DNA of 64,000 nucleotides from Aplysia californica (taxonomy: Eukaryota > Mollusca > Gastropoda > Aplysiida > Aplysiidae): NCBI RefSeq assembly GCF_000002075.1, contig NW_004797282.1:106590-170589 (forward strand), read 5' to 3'. How positions within the stretch are numbered: position 1 is the stretch's first letter; every line of letters begins with the position of its first letter. The notes beneath the pieces are model-generated. The model made no database searches. It was not told the origin of the DNA and saw only the letters and a program-made list of their open reading frames with translations. Both the position numbers and the translations under genes were made by a program. This document shows positions 1 through 12,600 of the stretch, one piece after another.

Positions 1-1664
1 CCCCGTCTCTTTATCTTAATCACCATATTGTTGCCTTTGCTCATTATCATCATTTTCGTTTCACTAGATTTTTTAAAATTATTTTTCGTTTGATTTATAA
101 AGCTTGCCACACGACAATTTAGCCATGAATGAATAACACTTATCGCCTGAGGGCCTACATCTCTAATTGCACCGCCGACGCAGTTAACAAGATCGATATT
201 TCGTCCTAGGAAAGAAGTGAAAAGCCAGACGTGTCGCATGGATTGATTTCTCGCACCTTGTAATGTCTCGGGATTTAGTTTGATAGAAACAAAAGTTCGT
301 GCAGCTCACGCCTGGCGTCTCCTCGGGACTCTGGATTACGTGAAATCATTGTACAAGTCTTCTAAAAATAGCAACGCATTGTTTACATTACCCACTGTAA
401 CGAGATCGTTGGTGCTCTCCCCTGCTGAAATTCCGAATTGGTTCGGGAGTAATTCGCAAATTGGTTATATGAGTAGTGCTGAATCTGTACACTTCAGGAA
501 TGTTGATGTGAAAGACAGCGACATGGCGTACGAGGTGACCACCCTCCGAACAAACTGGGTGTGAAGTGTGAGATTTATTATGTTCTGTTCATCTGTAATC
601 ATCTGAAGGTGAGATTTAGAAGAATTCGTTAAGGCTGTCACGAATGTAGCTACTACGTTATGAATTTGCAACATTTAACTTGCTAGATCTATACGCGATG
701 GTCCGATTTTTCTTGGCCCTCGGGTTCTCCTCAAGCCTCAAGTAAGGAACGAGAACTCCATATTCCATGGCCATGACCATGCCTATTATTATTTTCGTCT
801 TTGGAGATGGTGGGTTTTCTTGTCCCCTGGTTTTATCAAGTGCTATTGCTGGCACCGATTATCAATCAAAAACACATAGATCTAGATGTAAAAATCTTGT
901 GGCTTTGTCTCCAGAAGATTGTCTCTTGTGTTCATTTGATGCAGGTTTTCTACTGAAATGATCAACAATGATGGTTGAGTTTCAAGCACTCTTACTCTTG
1001 AGAGTGAGTCTTGACCTATCACAATCACTGTCATACTGTGTTCATAGATCAAATTTACTCATTTGTCCAAAGATTTTTATTCTAGTGCTTACATTTGGTC
1101 AGGTCTGGTTTAAATAGGTTCTAGAATCTAGATCTAGATCTAGATATCTAGTAGATTCAGACCTATGAGAAAAGCGCTCCAAGATCGCCCCAAAGAAAAT
1201 GAATATAATATTGAAGTCTACTAGAATTTAGCAAAGGGGCCAGAGACCAGGAGAGGTTGGAGGTCAATACATCAATGACTTTTTCAAATTAGGCCTAGAT
1301 CCTTATGATAATACTGAAATTGAAAGTGATTCTGACCTTTACTCATAAAAATTTTGAAAGTAGTATTTTGTACTGGTAGGCCTACACTTGATTGATTGGT
1401 ACTGACTAAGCCAAGCCCTGGCCCAGGCTAAACTAATGACAAGTGAAGTAAACAGTTGATTTTAATCTAAAGAGACTAATAAATCAAACCCAGGTTGAGC
1501 TCTAGTCCTTCTTCCATTGGCATGGATCAGGACCTGATTCCAAAACTGTATCACAGTACGTCTTTATTTAGAGAATGAATGTAGACAGGTCTGAGCCTGA
1601 ACAAAGTTCACAAAGCCTGTTGTATGCTGTGTATATGGTATGACTATAAGAGGTAATATATAGG
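1..1664. other. Upstream region, no gene recognised
   Basis: The longest open frame here (280-564, + strand, 94 codons) resembles no family I know and has no clear splice context. A donor-like AAG/gtgaga lies at 606-613, so a 5' non-coding exon of the downstream gene could end there, but nothing proves it. Around 1108-1152 the DNA is a dense run of TAGATC/TCTAGA palindromes. I see no other structure. Confidence 0.4.
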
Positions 1665-1674
1665 CCTATTATAT

Positions 1675-2852
1675 GGAAGTGCCTATTTGAAACGCCGCTT
1701 TGCAATTAACCCCATGCTAAATAAAGCACTGCATTGCGAAAAATAAAACACTGTGTTGCGATTAGCCATGCTAAATTAAGCGCCGCATTGCAATTAGCCC
1801 CATGCTAAATAAGATGTTGCATGTTGAATAGCCCCGTGCTAATTAAAATGCGGAAGCCCAGATCACGCATGGTTTCCGGTCAGCCAGCAAACTCAACCTA
1901 TTGAACTACACGTCGCAAGTTGATGTGACGTTTTCATAATCAGACGATTGCTGAACCTTTTGAAAATTGGAGATGAATTCCCTTGTTGGGATGACTTTTT
2001 TAAAGGGATTTTGAGACGGCTTCGATCAACTTCTTTGGAGAAATAGTTCTGTGGTGGGCAACGTTTTTAGAGTTTGTAAATTAATTAATTTAACCATAGT
2101 GATTAATTAATTGTAAAAACCGACAGCAAATTGAAACACATGCGGTCTCAAAGACTGGGAAGATATGAACGAAATTTTACACACTGTATATCACAATTAG
2201 TCGATTTAAATAAACACACCTTCGCCCACTAAACGCTGGACTGACAATTGCTCAGTCTTGTGGCATATGCAGTCCGTTTAAAAAAGAAAATTGACGAACA
2301 AACAGTCTAACACTCAACTACCCTTCTTGTTCTAAATCTGGTCGAAGAACCGCGCCCAGATAGTAATTAAATTCTAATGAGTATATTAGAAAAAACCTTT
2401 TTATATTTGTCGCATAACCACGAAAATTAAACATTTTTTGGTCTTTTGGATTTCAGAAGTGCATGCAAAAAATCAGAGCAATTCACCACTTAAATGTTCT
2501 GTGTAATGAGGTCGACAAGTCCATTTCGCGTTGCCATGACAGGTCTAGATCTACCCAATATTGATCGGAATAAGACAATGTCATAAAAAAGATGGAGTCA
2601 AATCCAAGGAGTTTTATTCCAGAAACTGAGAAAACTTCCACAATTCAAGCAGTGGAGCGATGAAAAAAGGTTATTTAGAAACGATGGCCTACTGGCATTT
2701 CAAATCGCACGGGGCTAATCAGAACGCAGCGTTTTGATTAGCACAGGGCTAATCAGAGCGCGGCGTTTTGATTAGCGCGGGAGCTATTCAGAACTCGGCG
2801 TTTTGATTAGCGCGGGAGCTATTCAGAACTCGGCGTTTCTAATAGCACCAAC
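1675..2852. mobile_element. Foldback / Mutator-like non-autonomous element
   Basis: The element is flanked by a perfect 10-bp direct repeat, CCTATTATAT, at 1665-1674 and 2853-2862. Its ends are imperfect inverted repeats: the left end reads GTGCCTATTTGAAACGCCG and the reverse complement of the right end reads GTGCTATTAGAAACGCCG. Each end is a tandem array of a roughly 34-bp unit, at 1687-1855 on the left and 2705-2850 on the right, and the two arrays are inverted relative to one another. The central ~850 bp has no long ORF. A 9-11 bp target duplication with long, internally repeated inverted ends fits foldback or Mutator-like elements, so the class is inference while the boundaries are seen directly. 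Confidence 0.6.
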
Positions 2853-2993
2853 CCTATTATATTTATTTGTAGAATATAGGTAGATTTATCCTCAATCAGC
2901 ATGCATGTGTCTTTAATAATTATAAGGCATGCCTTGGTGGGTTGTATTTTTCTTATGTCAATATGAGCATGATGCTGTTTTAAGTAGACATTT

Positions 2994-3403
2994 ACCCCCG
3001 GGGGCAGTGCTACTGACTGAAGTGTCTTTAGGCCATTCCCAAAGGGGGGACAATAACATGTCCTTATGCTCCATAGAATTGTAAATGGGCTGATTCAGCA
3101 ATGTCATGCTCATAACTGTGCCTGAACTGCATACCGGGAACTACTGCTTTTTCTTTCCTAGCCCTTACTATCGTCATTTTCCTCTGCTACTCTTGTATGT
3201 TTGTCACTCTCTTTGATCCGCTATTTCCAGGGTGCCTTGATAGTCAAAGCAGACTTTGTGCTGTTGAAGCTAGAGAGGTGAACAGAGTTAAGTAAGCCTT
3301 ATTCCCTGTATGGACTTCTCTGTTGACATCCACCCCTTGGCGCTCATATGACCTTATGCAGTTGCAGGTGCCATAAAAACTCTACTTTAAAGCTAAAAAC
3401 TAA
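2994..3403 (+). mobile_element. SINE family II, full-length copy
   Basis: This ~410-bp unit begins ACCCCCGGGGGCAGTGCTAC and ends in the shared tail GGCGCTCATATGACCTTATG...GTGCCATAAAAAC. It is flanked by a near-perfect 12-bp target duplication, AAGTAGACATTT at 2982-2993 and AAGTAGACATCT at 3404-3415, which defines both ends. No clear polymerase III A/B boxes are visible in its head. Related copies lie at 18054-18472 and about 27485-27860. Confidence 0.75.
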
Positions 3404-3626
3404 AAGTAGACATCTTTTATAAATTTAAAATATCTTTACGTCGTTACTGGGTTTTTTCCACAATACCTTGCACTGATACTAATCTGATATAATTTGTGAC
3501 TAGGGAAAACACATCCAGGTGTTGAACTGAATATTCGAATAATGCGGTTTGGTTTTCTCAACAGGTTTGACCTTGTTGTTTTTGTAAATATTGGAAGGCC
3601 AGTCTCTTCCACGCAGCACACAAAAA

Positions 3627-3662
3627 ATGGCAACAGAGTATACAGCCCATAATGTGGAACAG
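3627..3662 (+). CDS. IPO13: IPO13 exon 1 (start codon)
   Basis: Residues 1-12, MATEYTAHNVEQ, align with human DFTVENVEKA but lack the ~20-residue Ala/Gly-rich human leader. The donor is CAG/gtacct and the phase is 0. An AG at 3619-3620 preceded by pyrimidines could be an acceptor for a separate 5' UTR exon. Confidence 0.85.
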
Positions 3663-6600
3663 GTACCTTACATAATTTTCATTTTTGTGATTTAGATTTG
3701 CTTTCTTTTATATACATATATGGTTAAAAGCACTTTGTAATAACATGTAATAAGATTATGTTATATCTTTGTGATTAAAAACACTTGGTAAGTAAACACT
3801 AAATTGTTCCTTTTTTGGGGGGGGAGGGGGAGTGTTTTGGGAATGGAATTGAAGGGGATCGGGGTACTATTCTTTTGTTTGAAATTAATTTTTTACCTAA
3901 ATTGAAATTTGCTGTCTGCAGATTAAATATATTCCAGTAAAAGTGGCCTACTATTACCATAACATTAAGATTCCAGGGTTTGGTGTTTGGGAATGATACT
4001 AAGGGGGGGGGGGGGGGTTGCTCTTTGGTTAAAGACAGACGCAATCTTGTTAAAGGTCAATGTTATCAACTTTTGTAAAGCTTTTTGAATGTTCACTGTT
4101 TTGCAGGCTGTAAAGCAGTTTTATCTGAACCCCAGTCTTCAGAGTGAAGTACACATCTGGCTGACGGGGGCTCAGATCTCTCCAGCTGCCTGGTCTTTCT
4201 GCTGGGACTTGATGGGACCGGACAAGGTGACCTATGAGTACTAGTGGATTGTTCTAATAGATTGTAAAGCACAAATAGTTTGCTGTATTATTGAGCAGAA
4301 ATTTGTGCTAGACTAATGCTATCTATTATTTTTGCTTATGTCTCACAGTCCTGTTTTTGGTTCTGAAAGGCAGGCACTTGAGTTCGAAATTGGGATTTTG
4401 ACTGTCTTGTCTTGACTGAGCTAGTTCTACATATTTTCTATTTTGTGAGATAATTCCAGTGTTCTTGCTGTCAATAGCATTGTCCATGCTGAGATTTCCC
4501 TACACGATTTAAAGTAAATCTAGATCAAGATGTTTCTGTTGTTTAACTTTTTCACTTTATGAGATTTTAAAAAGCCTTGATTCAGTGTAGATCTGTTGGC
4601 CTCAAATGGTTTATCACTCCTGCATCGATTAAAAAAAATAAATCTTTTTGGTGTTTTTTTGGGTGTTTTTTTTCAGTTTCTGCTTTTTTACATCTTGGCT
4701 TTTTTGTTTCCTGTAGTAGCATGATGTTGTTTGTTGTTTTTAATTTCAGGGAATAGAAGTTCAGTATTATGGAGCCAGTTGCCTGCATGTAAAAATCGTC
4801 AGATTCTGGTAAGTATAATTGGCATATATTTTAAGTGGTTAAAGATAATTTATGTGAAAAAAGTGTTGGGGGGTGTGTGTTATAAATTCTAATCCTTTTA
4901 GTCTGTTGTATGTTCGCACATCGTGTTTATTAAAATTTTGTGCCTTTTAACTCAATATTTATTCTCAATAAAAGTTTCCCATATTCAGTGTACACACTCT
5001 CATGTGAGCATTATACTAACAACAGCATCAATTGTTTTTTGCAGGCATGAAATACCTCCAGAACAGTTTGAATCACTGAAATCCAAGTTGCTTGAGACTA
5101 TAGTTCACTTTGCAACTGGCCCCAAAGTCATTCTCACAAGACTGTGTGTAGGGGTAAGCTGTCAGTGTATGTGTAACTAGTGTTTGTTTTTTAACTAGAA
5201 TGGTTTTGGTGTAGATCACTGAAATATGTTAAACCTCATCGGTCAGGTATACCCGTACCTTCATTTTTTCAGATGATAGTCCTGGGTTGTGAGATAAAAT
5301 GAAAGTTAAAACGTAAAGTTTTTGTCATGTGCTTCCTTGTGGGTTTTCGAGAAAGATTATAGGATGTATTAGTCATGGAAATGTATGCATGACCAGTAGG
5401 TATTCTTTGAGTTTGTGTCAAATGTATCTGAACTTAAGGGTAATGATTTATATTTCTTTTATCCACAAAATCAAAATGGCAAAATGTTTGTTATGGATGA
5501 TGCTGTCTGGATCAATATGTATGATTTTTGGATTGCATTGTCCAATAAAAAGGGGTATTTACACCATTTCTTTGTGTGTTTCAGTTATCTGCCTTGATAC
5601 TACAGCTGTTACCCCAAAAGTGGCCTGATGCCATTCAGCATCTGATATCAACATTCCAACAAGAAGGATTTGCCTCTCTTCCAGTAAGTGTCTGGTCACA
5701 GAAAACAATTTGGTCATATTAACAGTCTTATTAATGATTATTATTAATGTATCCAATTTTTAAATTATTTTTTAAATTTGGGTGGGTATAAGGGCAGTGG
5801 GGGTGGAGATTTGAGTCACAATTGATATATCTACGCTTTTGATGTATCGGTGATGTTTCACTGTTTATGCTGGATAGGGCTGGGATTTTACAGGTAATTT
5901 GAAAGTACCCGTCGGGTACCCGACATTCCAATTATCATATGGTGTTTCTGTACTGTCTGCTTACTTGCGATTTCATTTGCATGTTTTCCCTTCAAATACT
6001 TCAAGAGGCTTGAAGTTGTAGACCCGTCAACTTTTATTATGCTTTTGCAGATGTTGCAGGAGGCCCTTTTTTCGTCTTTTATTTTCTCACAGTAATCCCA
6101 AGCGTATGACTTTCTTTGAGACATCTTGATAGAAACTGTGCTAAAATGACAAAGCCAAAGCTATTTAAACTATTTTACTTCACATAATTTTTAGAAATTT
6201 TCCGCTTCTCCGTTGGATTCCTAGAACTGCACACATGTGCTTCCATATATATATATAAAGACACTGAAATTAAAATTATAAGCCTAGCTAGCTCTACCAA
6301 AGTATCCGATTGATTCTTGGAAACTTCCTTATAACGTGCCCTAATGTGGCCTTTTTGTGGTCTGCTGGTTTCCAGGGAAAGGAGGTACGAGTATTGGTGG
6401 GCACTAGTTAATATTGGCCAATATCGAGTACTGTATCGACTTACAGAGCTCAGTATGGATAAGTACTTAGTACTTAATGAGGTTCAAATGAAGGGACGTG
6501 AATTAAGTGCATTTGCATAGCATAACGAAGGGGAGTAAAAAACCCCGGGTACCTGACACCAATACCCGGGTGGCCAGTTTTGAGCTCTTTACCCTCATGC

Positions 6601-9600
6601 TGGAGTTCTTGTGATGTTTGCAGTTTTGAGAACAGTTACATGAGGTTTTGAGATCCGTGGAAAATTTTGGGGAAAATATCATTGTATGTCTACTGTTTAT
6701 GTGGTGTTTCTTTGAATGTATTTTTAAATGTCAAATGGATTATACATAGCTCTTAAACAGCTTACATCAATGAGGAAAAGTAGCGACATCTCTTGATTAT
6801 GCTTTTCTTCATGACATGGTGAGTTTCTGACTTGTACTATCGTAACATTCTGGTAATGGCACCGAGATAGTGACCTGAAAATAAAATGATATGAGGTCTT
6901 CTCAGTATTCTTGTGCCTGTGATATTCTTTTCACTTCCCTCGGCTATTTCTAGCTTTAGTCTGGCTTTCTGTGAATTTGTTTTATTATATAAACCAAACA
7001 AATTTCTTCACGAAAATGTTCCTTATTATTTATAATTTTCAGACCGTTACAAGGTGCCAGATATTACTGGAAGTCCTGACCGTCCTGCCCGAAGAAGTAA
7101 GTCTTCTACTGTTGGCTCATGGTTTAATGCACTCGTTTTTCTGACTCACATAGACATGAGATATTTACTGATTTCTGTCTAGCAAGGCACACAGTCATTC
7201 TGTTCCATAGCAAGTAGGCACATATTATGATTTTTAAAGTGGTTGGTTGTAAGAGTGATGTTATTGCACTTTCCCGCCCAACAGTTCTCTGTGAAGCATT
7301 GTGAGTAGAACTGAAGTGTATTACCTGATCTGTTGGCCAGTGTTTCTTCACAGGTTTATAGAAGTAATAATCTACGTATAACTTGTCTTTTAGCACAAAG
7401 CTTTTCTTATTGTAGCTGAAAATTCATTGCGGGTTCATGTCTTATTTTTGTTTCATTTAGTTATTTCCAATGTTAGGTATTAGTGTTTTTGTGGTCATGG
7501 GATGTTTGTTTTTTTCTTCACTTTTTTTTTGTTGTTGTTTATGAACACTTTAGGAATTTGGGCCCTTTCAAGAAGAGAGCATTTCTTACCTGAAGATTGT
7601 AGATCTAGTAACCGCTTCTTTTTATTATGGCATAGTTTGAAAATTTGGAAAGCATTAATTTGTCAATGCAGATCATAGAATTTTATTTTATAAAGTTCAT
7701 AATGACAGCCCCCTCTTGAAAGTCCGTCATTAATTGTCATGTTTTAACCCACATCCCTCTGTGAAGTCACAGTGATTTCTTCTATTCTTCTACTCACTTG
7801 TGGTCATCGTTTGTACTGGGGCTTAGACATATATACTGGTAGATACTAGAACAAAGTGTGTGTAGTAAGGTGTAAGTGTTTAATGCATGCTTCATCGCAA
7901 TCTGTATGTTATACCTCAGATGTACACAAGCCACAACTTATTTCTTTTGTCTAAATCTTTCGGACTGTTTGTAGAGGGAGAAATCTTTCCCTTGTTTCCT
8001 TTCTGAGTGTATCTTTTTTAGTTAACTTTGTTCTTTGAAGTCTGGATTTTAGGCCAGTGGTAGTTTTAATATGTTGGTATGATAATTAATGTAAGTATGG
8101 TTCGTCACAAATTCCTGTATTGATATGGATCCAATTTGAGTTTGAGCTGTTGCTCTGGGCATTATGCTTCAGTTCAAAGTGTCTTTTTTCCTCTATGTTG
8201 ATAGAAGTATCCTGAGTTTTTATAATTTATTTGTGCATAGTGGAGAGGTCTTGATATGTGATCGATGTTTCTTGAAGTGTTTGATCGTTAAATTTTCTTT
8301 CTTCTACTTTTTTTTTCGCTATTTGTTTGTTTGTAAAGATTCTTGGAATTGAGGCAATTTTAATGTTGGGGTTCTCAAGACAGGATTGTTAGTTTTTCTT
8401 ATGGCCTTTATTGTGTTTTTTTCAGTAAGTTTCCACATCAGACTTTTTAGAGGAATCAGGTTTTGCTTGTTTCAAATTCTTGACCAACTGTTTGTGTCGT
8501 CTTTCTGATTACTTTTCGACATGTTCTAAAAATTAGTTTGATGGGATCTCATATTCATCTAGGATGTGATCATGTTTGTATATTTGAAGGATCTTTCTCG
8601 GGTAGTGCCAGAGGACTGCGTTTCACCTGCGTTCTGTCCATTGATTCTGTAGCTGCCATACAGATATTATCGTTTAGATCGTTGCTCCAAAAGTGTAATC
8701 TCTGTAACTGAAGTATGTTTGTTTTTATCCTTTGCTTTATTTGTTTTTCATTTTTCTGTATGATACTGCTTCTACCTTTCAGATGGTACGTTATATTTCT
8801 TAATGGATTCTTGAGTCCTTGGAAATCTTGTATGGAAATTCCTTTTAGGCTTTGTTGTCTATTGTTATTTTAGTCTCGCTGACTTTTTCATTTCCTTCTC
8901 ATGGTCAATTTCGGTGCAGATTTTTTCATGTTGAAAGTATTTTTCAAAACAAGCTGTGGGACTATTATTCTCTGGTCCTGTTGTTGACTGAGTTTTCTAG
9001 TTGAGGAAGGGACGCCACCAGGTTTCTCCAGACGGTCTCGTGTGTGTTTTTTGGGTACTATTTGGAAAAGTATACATTTGTGAGAAGTTTATGATTCAAC
9101 TTTCTCCTTGAAAGTCTTGTTGGAACATGTATAGCTGTCACAGTCCTCGCCTTGGCGTGATGAGAATTGCAATGTGTTCATATCATTTTTTAGTGCTGGT
9201 TCATGTGGTTTGTTGGCATCTGCAGGTCATGACTGCTGCAAATTTCCAGATGTTTTGTGCTTTTTTGTTTTGTGTCGCTCGATGGCAGAAGGGATCAAAC
9301 AGTGAAGGCCTTGGAATGTTTTTTTGGGGGGTGGGGGGGTTGATAGAGTTTTAGAACTGATTATTGTCGCAGTATGGTGCGTTTACATTGGTACTTATCT
9401 GATACTCCTCGACCGTGGGGGCAGCAAATAGGACTTGATAACCAGCACCCTCTAACTTTCTCTGTTCTCTGGCTCATTCAGTGTGTCGTTCAGCTTTAGG
9501 CCTGTCCTTTCTTGGATGTTGTGGTCCCATCTCCTCTCTAGCAGAATAAATTGTCTCGGCAAATTGTTGTGATGGTGAAATGTGCTCATACCGGTTTGTC

Positions 9601-12600
9601 AGCTCTTCTTCAGTTTGGCCAAGATGTTTACATCAGGCTCTCTGGCTTGCCTGATTCTGGTTTTGTTTTTTTACTTTTTACATTGTCATCGGTGATGTGG
9701 TTAAGGAGAAATAGCCAGGGCCATGAGGATTGTCTGCCTACCAAATGTACTCACCAAGCAAACTAATTCATTCCAAGCTTGTGCCATGTGCATTGCATTT
9801 CACAGTTAACCTTTCTAGTTTAGATGTGGTAGAGTGGCTCATATTGTAATCTTTATTATTAGTCACACCATGTAATTTTATTTTTACCCCTTAGCCCTGT
9901 CAAACTGTATTTTTCCTCTGCCCTTTTTTTCTTTCTCCCACTTTTTTTTTTCATAGTTCTACAGTACCAATCTTTCTCAGCAAAGGAGGCTAGTGCTAAG
10001 GCAAGAGCTGAACAAGGGTCTTGACCATGGTAAACTTGTGAAATATTTTGTGTGACTGTATATACCTCAAATTGGAGAGAAAATAATACCTTCAAAGAGG
10101 TAGACCTGTTTCTTTAATATACTCCTTCTTTCTGTCATTCTCCTCTCATGGCGATCCCTTGCTGTTGGTTCAAGCAGTGCTTCTTGACTCAATAAACGGT
10201 TTGCCTTGCCCCTGAGAAAATGAAGTTTCCTTGATTGTGAATGTGAATGACACTCGTGAGAATACATAGGAAAAACTGCATCTTCAGCAGAACAATCAAG
10301 TCTGTGGGATGATCTTCTGGTGAGAAAGATCTACACCTAGCCTTCTGGGACGAGGGCGAAAAATCTTGGAGGGCCTGTGTGCAAGTTGTGCACATTAAAG
10401 ATCCCTTGGTGGTCTAAAATCGATAAGAGTAGGCTTCAGCCGCCACCCGAGCAAAATTCAAAATTTCCTTCCAACTGAAAAAGTTTAATGTGTCCCACGC
10501 GCTCATATGACCTTATACAGTTGCGAGCGCCGTAAAACACTTACCAAGTCTGGGGGAAACAGTGTTAGGATGAATGGTATTGAAAAAAGGTGAAGAAGCA
10601 CTGTATTAAGAGTGTCCTGTGTAGGTCGTCTTTCTCTCCTTCTCTGGGCTTAAGACTTTCCCCCTTTTTTTTTTCTTTTGGTAATCTGTTGGGGGGTTTT
10701 CTGTCTATCATCTTTCTTTTTCCCCAGTTCCTACAAGACGTTTATCATGTCCCAATGCTCCTCTGTATCTCTAGCACTTTGTGTCTTTTGTTGTGGCTTT
10801 CTGTTACTCCTGTCAACAATACACTGTTCTTCCTTCCTCTCTGTGAAGTTTCAGAACCCTTTTCTCTGTACGTGTGTCTGTATGCATGCAATCGAATGTG
10901 TGTGCAAGCGTAGCCTATGGGTTTCTGTCTTCCTTAACATGTTCTATGTATGTCAATGTGTATCTGGAAGACGCCTGGATGCTTATTTTGCAGTTAAAAG
11001 TAACATGGATGCTTGATAGAGAGTGCTATAAACACATTTTAGAATGCTGGAATCATACAATGGCTTGCTCATCATATTATCTTTTCAAAGTACACTTTGC
11101 ATTATTCGTAAATGTGATTTTTGAATCTGGATAATGTTTGTTGTATTGTTGTGAGTTTTGCATGCCAAGGCGGCTTAAACAAACAATTGTTTTGCAGCAC
11201 AGTGTGTGGTTGGGGGGGGGGAGGGGGATATGACTGTTTGCGTATTGCTTCTATATGTGTAACTGTTGGTGGGAGGGGGGGGGGGTTTGGTTCTTTTTTT
11301 ATTCTTTTTTTTTTTTGTTTTTTTTTTGAGCATTTAAAATTAACCGGTGGTTGCTACACAGACATGAATTTCATGCGTCATGGATTGCCCATATTGTGAA
11401 TCAAGTCTTATATATTTGGTTGGGGTTGATGAACACAAATGGAAACATCTGTGTGTTGTATCAGACCTGAAAAATCATGTGCTGTGACCAATATTATTTT
11501 ATTTTGTGAGGATTTTTTTGTTCCACTAATGTCTCTTGATTAATTACTATTATTGGACTGAAGAAAATGTTATTGAAATGACATTTGTTCTCTTGCTCAA
11601 AGGGGTTTTCTAGGTCTAGAAGATATATATGTAACAAGGCATATTTGCTTTAGGTTTTTTGCAGCTGCAGCTTACTGATATAGGCCGGTTGTACTATGGC
11701 AGCTATCTTTTTAATTTATACCATGTTATTGATACAAGGAATTTTTGCAGTCTCAATAGATGGTTTATAGCTGCTTTGTGATATCATTGTCTAGATAGAG
11801 ATGTGCATATGTGTATATTTTAATGTGGATGTTTACTTCTGGTGTAGCTAATTGTTTTTCCCGTAGCTGCACTGCCAATTTTTTAAATGTTCCTTTCTTC
11901 TATCTTTGCTTACCCACTGTTCTTGGCCTGGGATTATTTCTTTCTTTATTCATTCCCCTTTATTGTCATAATTCAAACCGTAAAACATGATTGAAATAGA
12001 CAGGACATGCGAAAAAGTTTATGACTATAAAGAATGGGAGGAAAAGAATGAGTAACATAATGTTAGAAATACACTTGATTTCCCACAGTCAGGTCAGAGA
12101 TACATTTGTAGGACGTAAAAAGTCTGTCTAGTGCACACTCGCTGTGGGTTGAGCTTTTATGTCAAAGTGTGAACCAGCAACTACTGAAGAAAATTCTTAG
12201 AAGTATTCAGTTCGTCCTTTCTAAAATGGAAAAGGAATTTTTCTGTGCGAACAGGTTGAGTTTTTTTAGGAGCACAGTTTTTTTTGTTGCTGTTGTTTTA
12301 AAAAAAAAAAATTTCAGTAATGGACAGTAGTTTTAGGTTTTGTTTTCAGTTTTCTTACAGGGTTATCGGGTTGGGTTTTTTTTTTCTTTTTTGGGGGGAA
12401 GGGAATATAGAATCCATTTTGATGGCATTTTTATCATTAGGTAAAGAGAAGCTCATGGACATGATAATTGCCATTCATTTAGAACAGGGGAAAAGCAATA
12501 AGAACAATAATAAGTTGGGACATTACAAAAGCTGGTCCTACCGCGGCATTGTCCCATTGTAAGTAACCGAGTCAGAATTTCTACAAACCCATCAACTTAT

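Noticed and set aside
280-564. 94-codon frame as a gene
   Set aside because: No family resemblance and no splice or promoter support.
5329-5628. 99-codon frame in intron 4
   Set aside because: It runs across the exon 5 acceptor in a different frame and resembles nothing.
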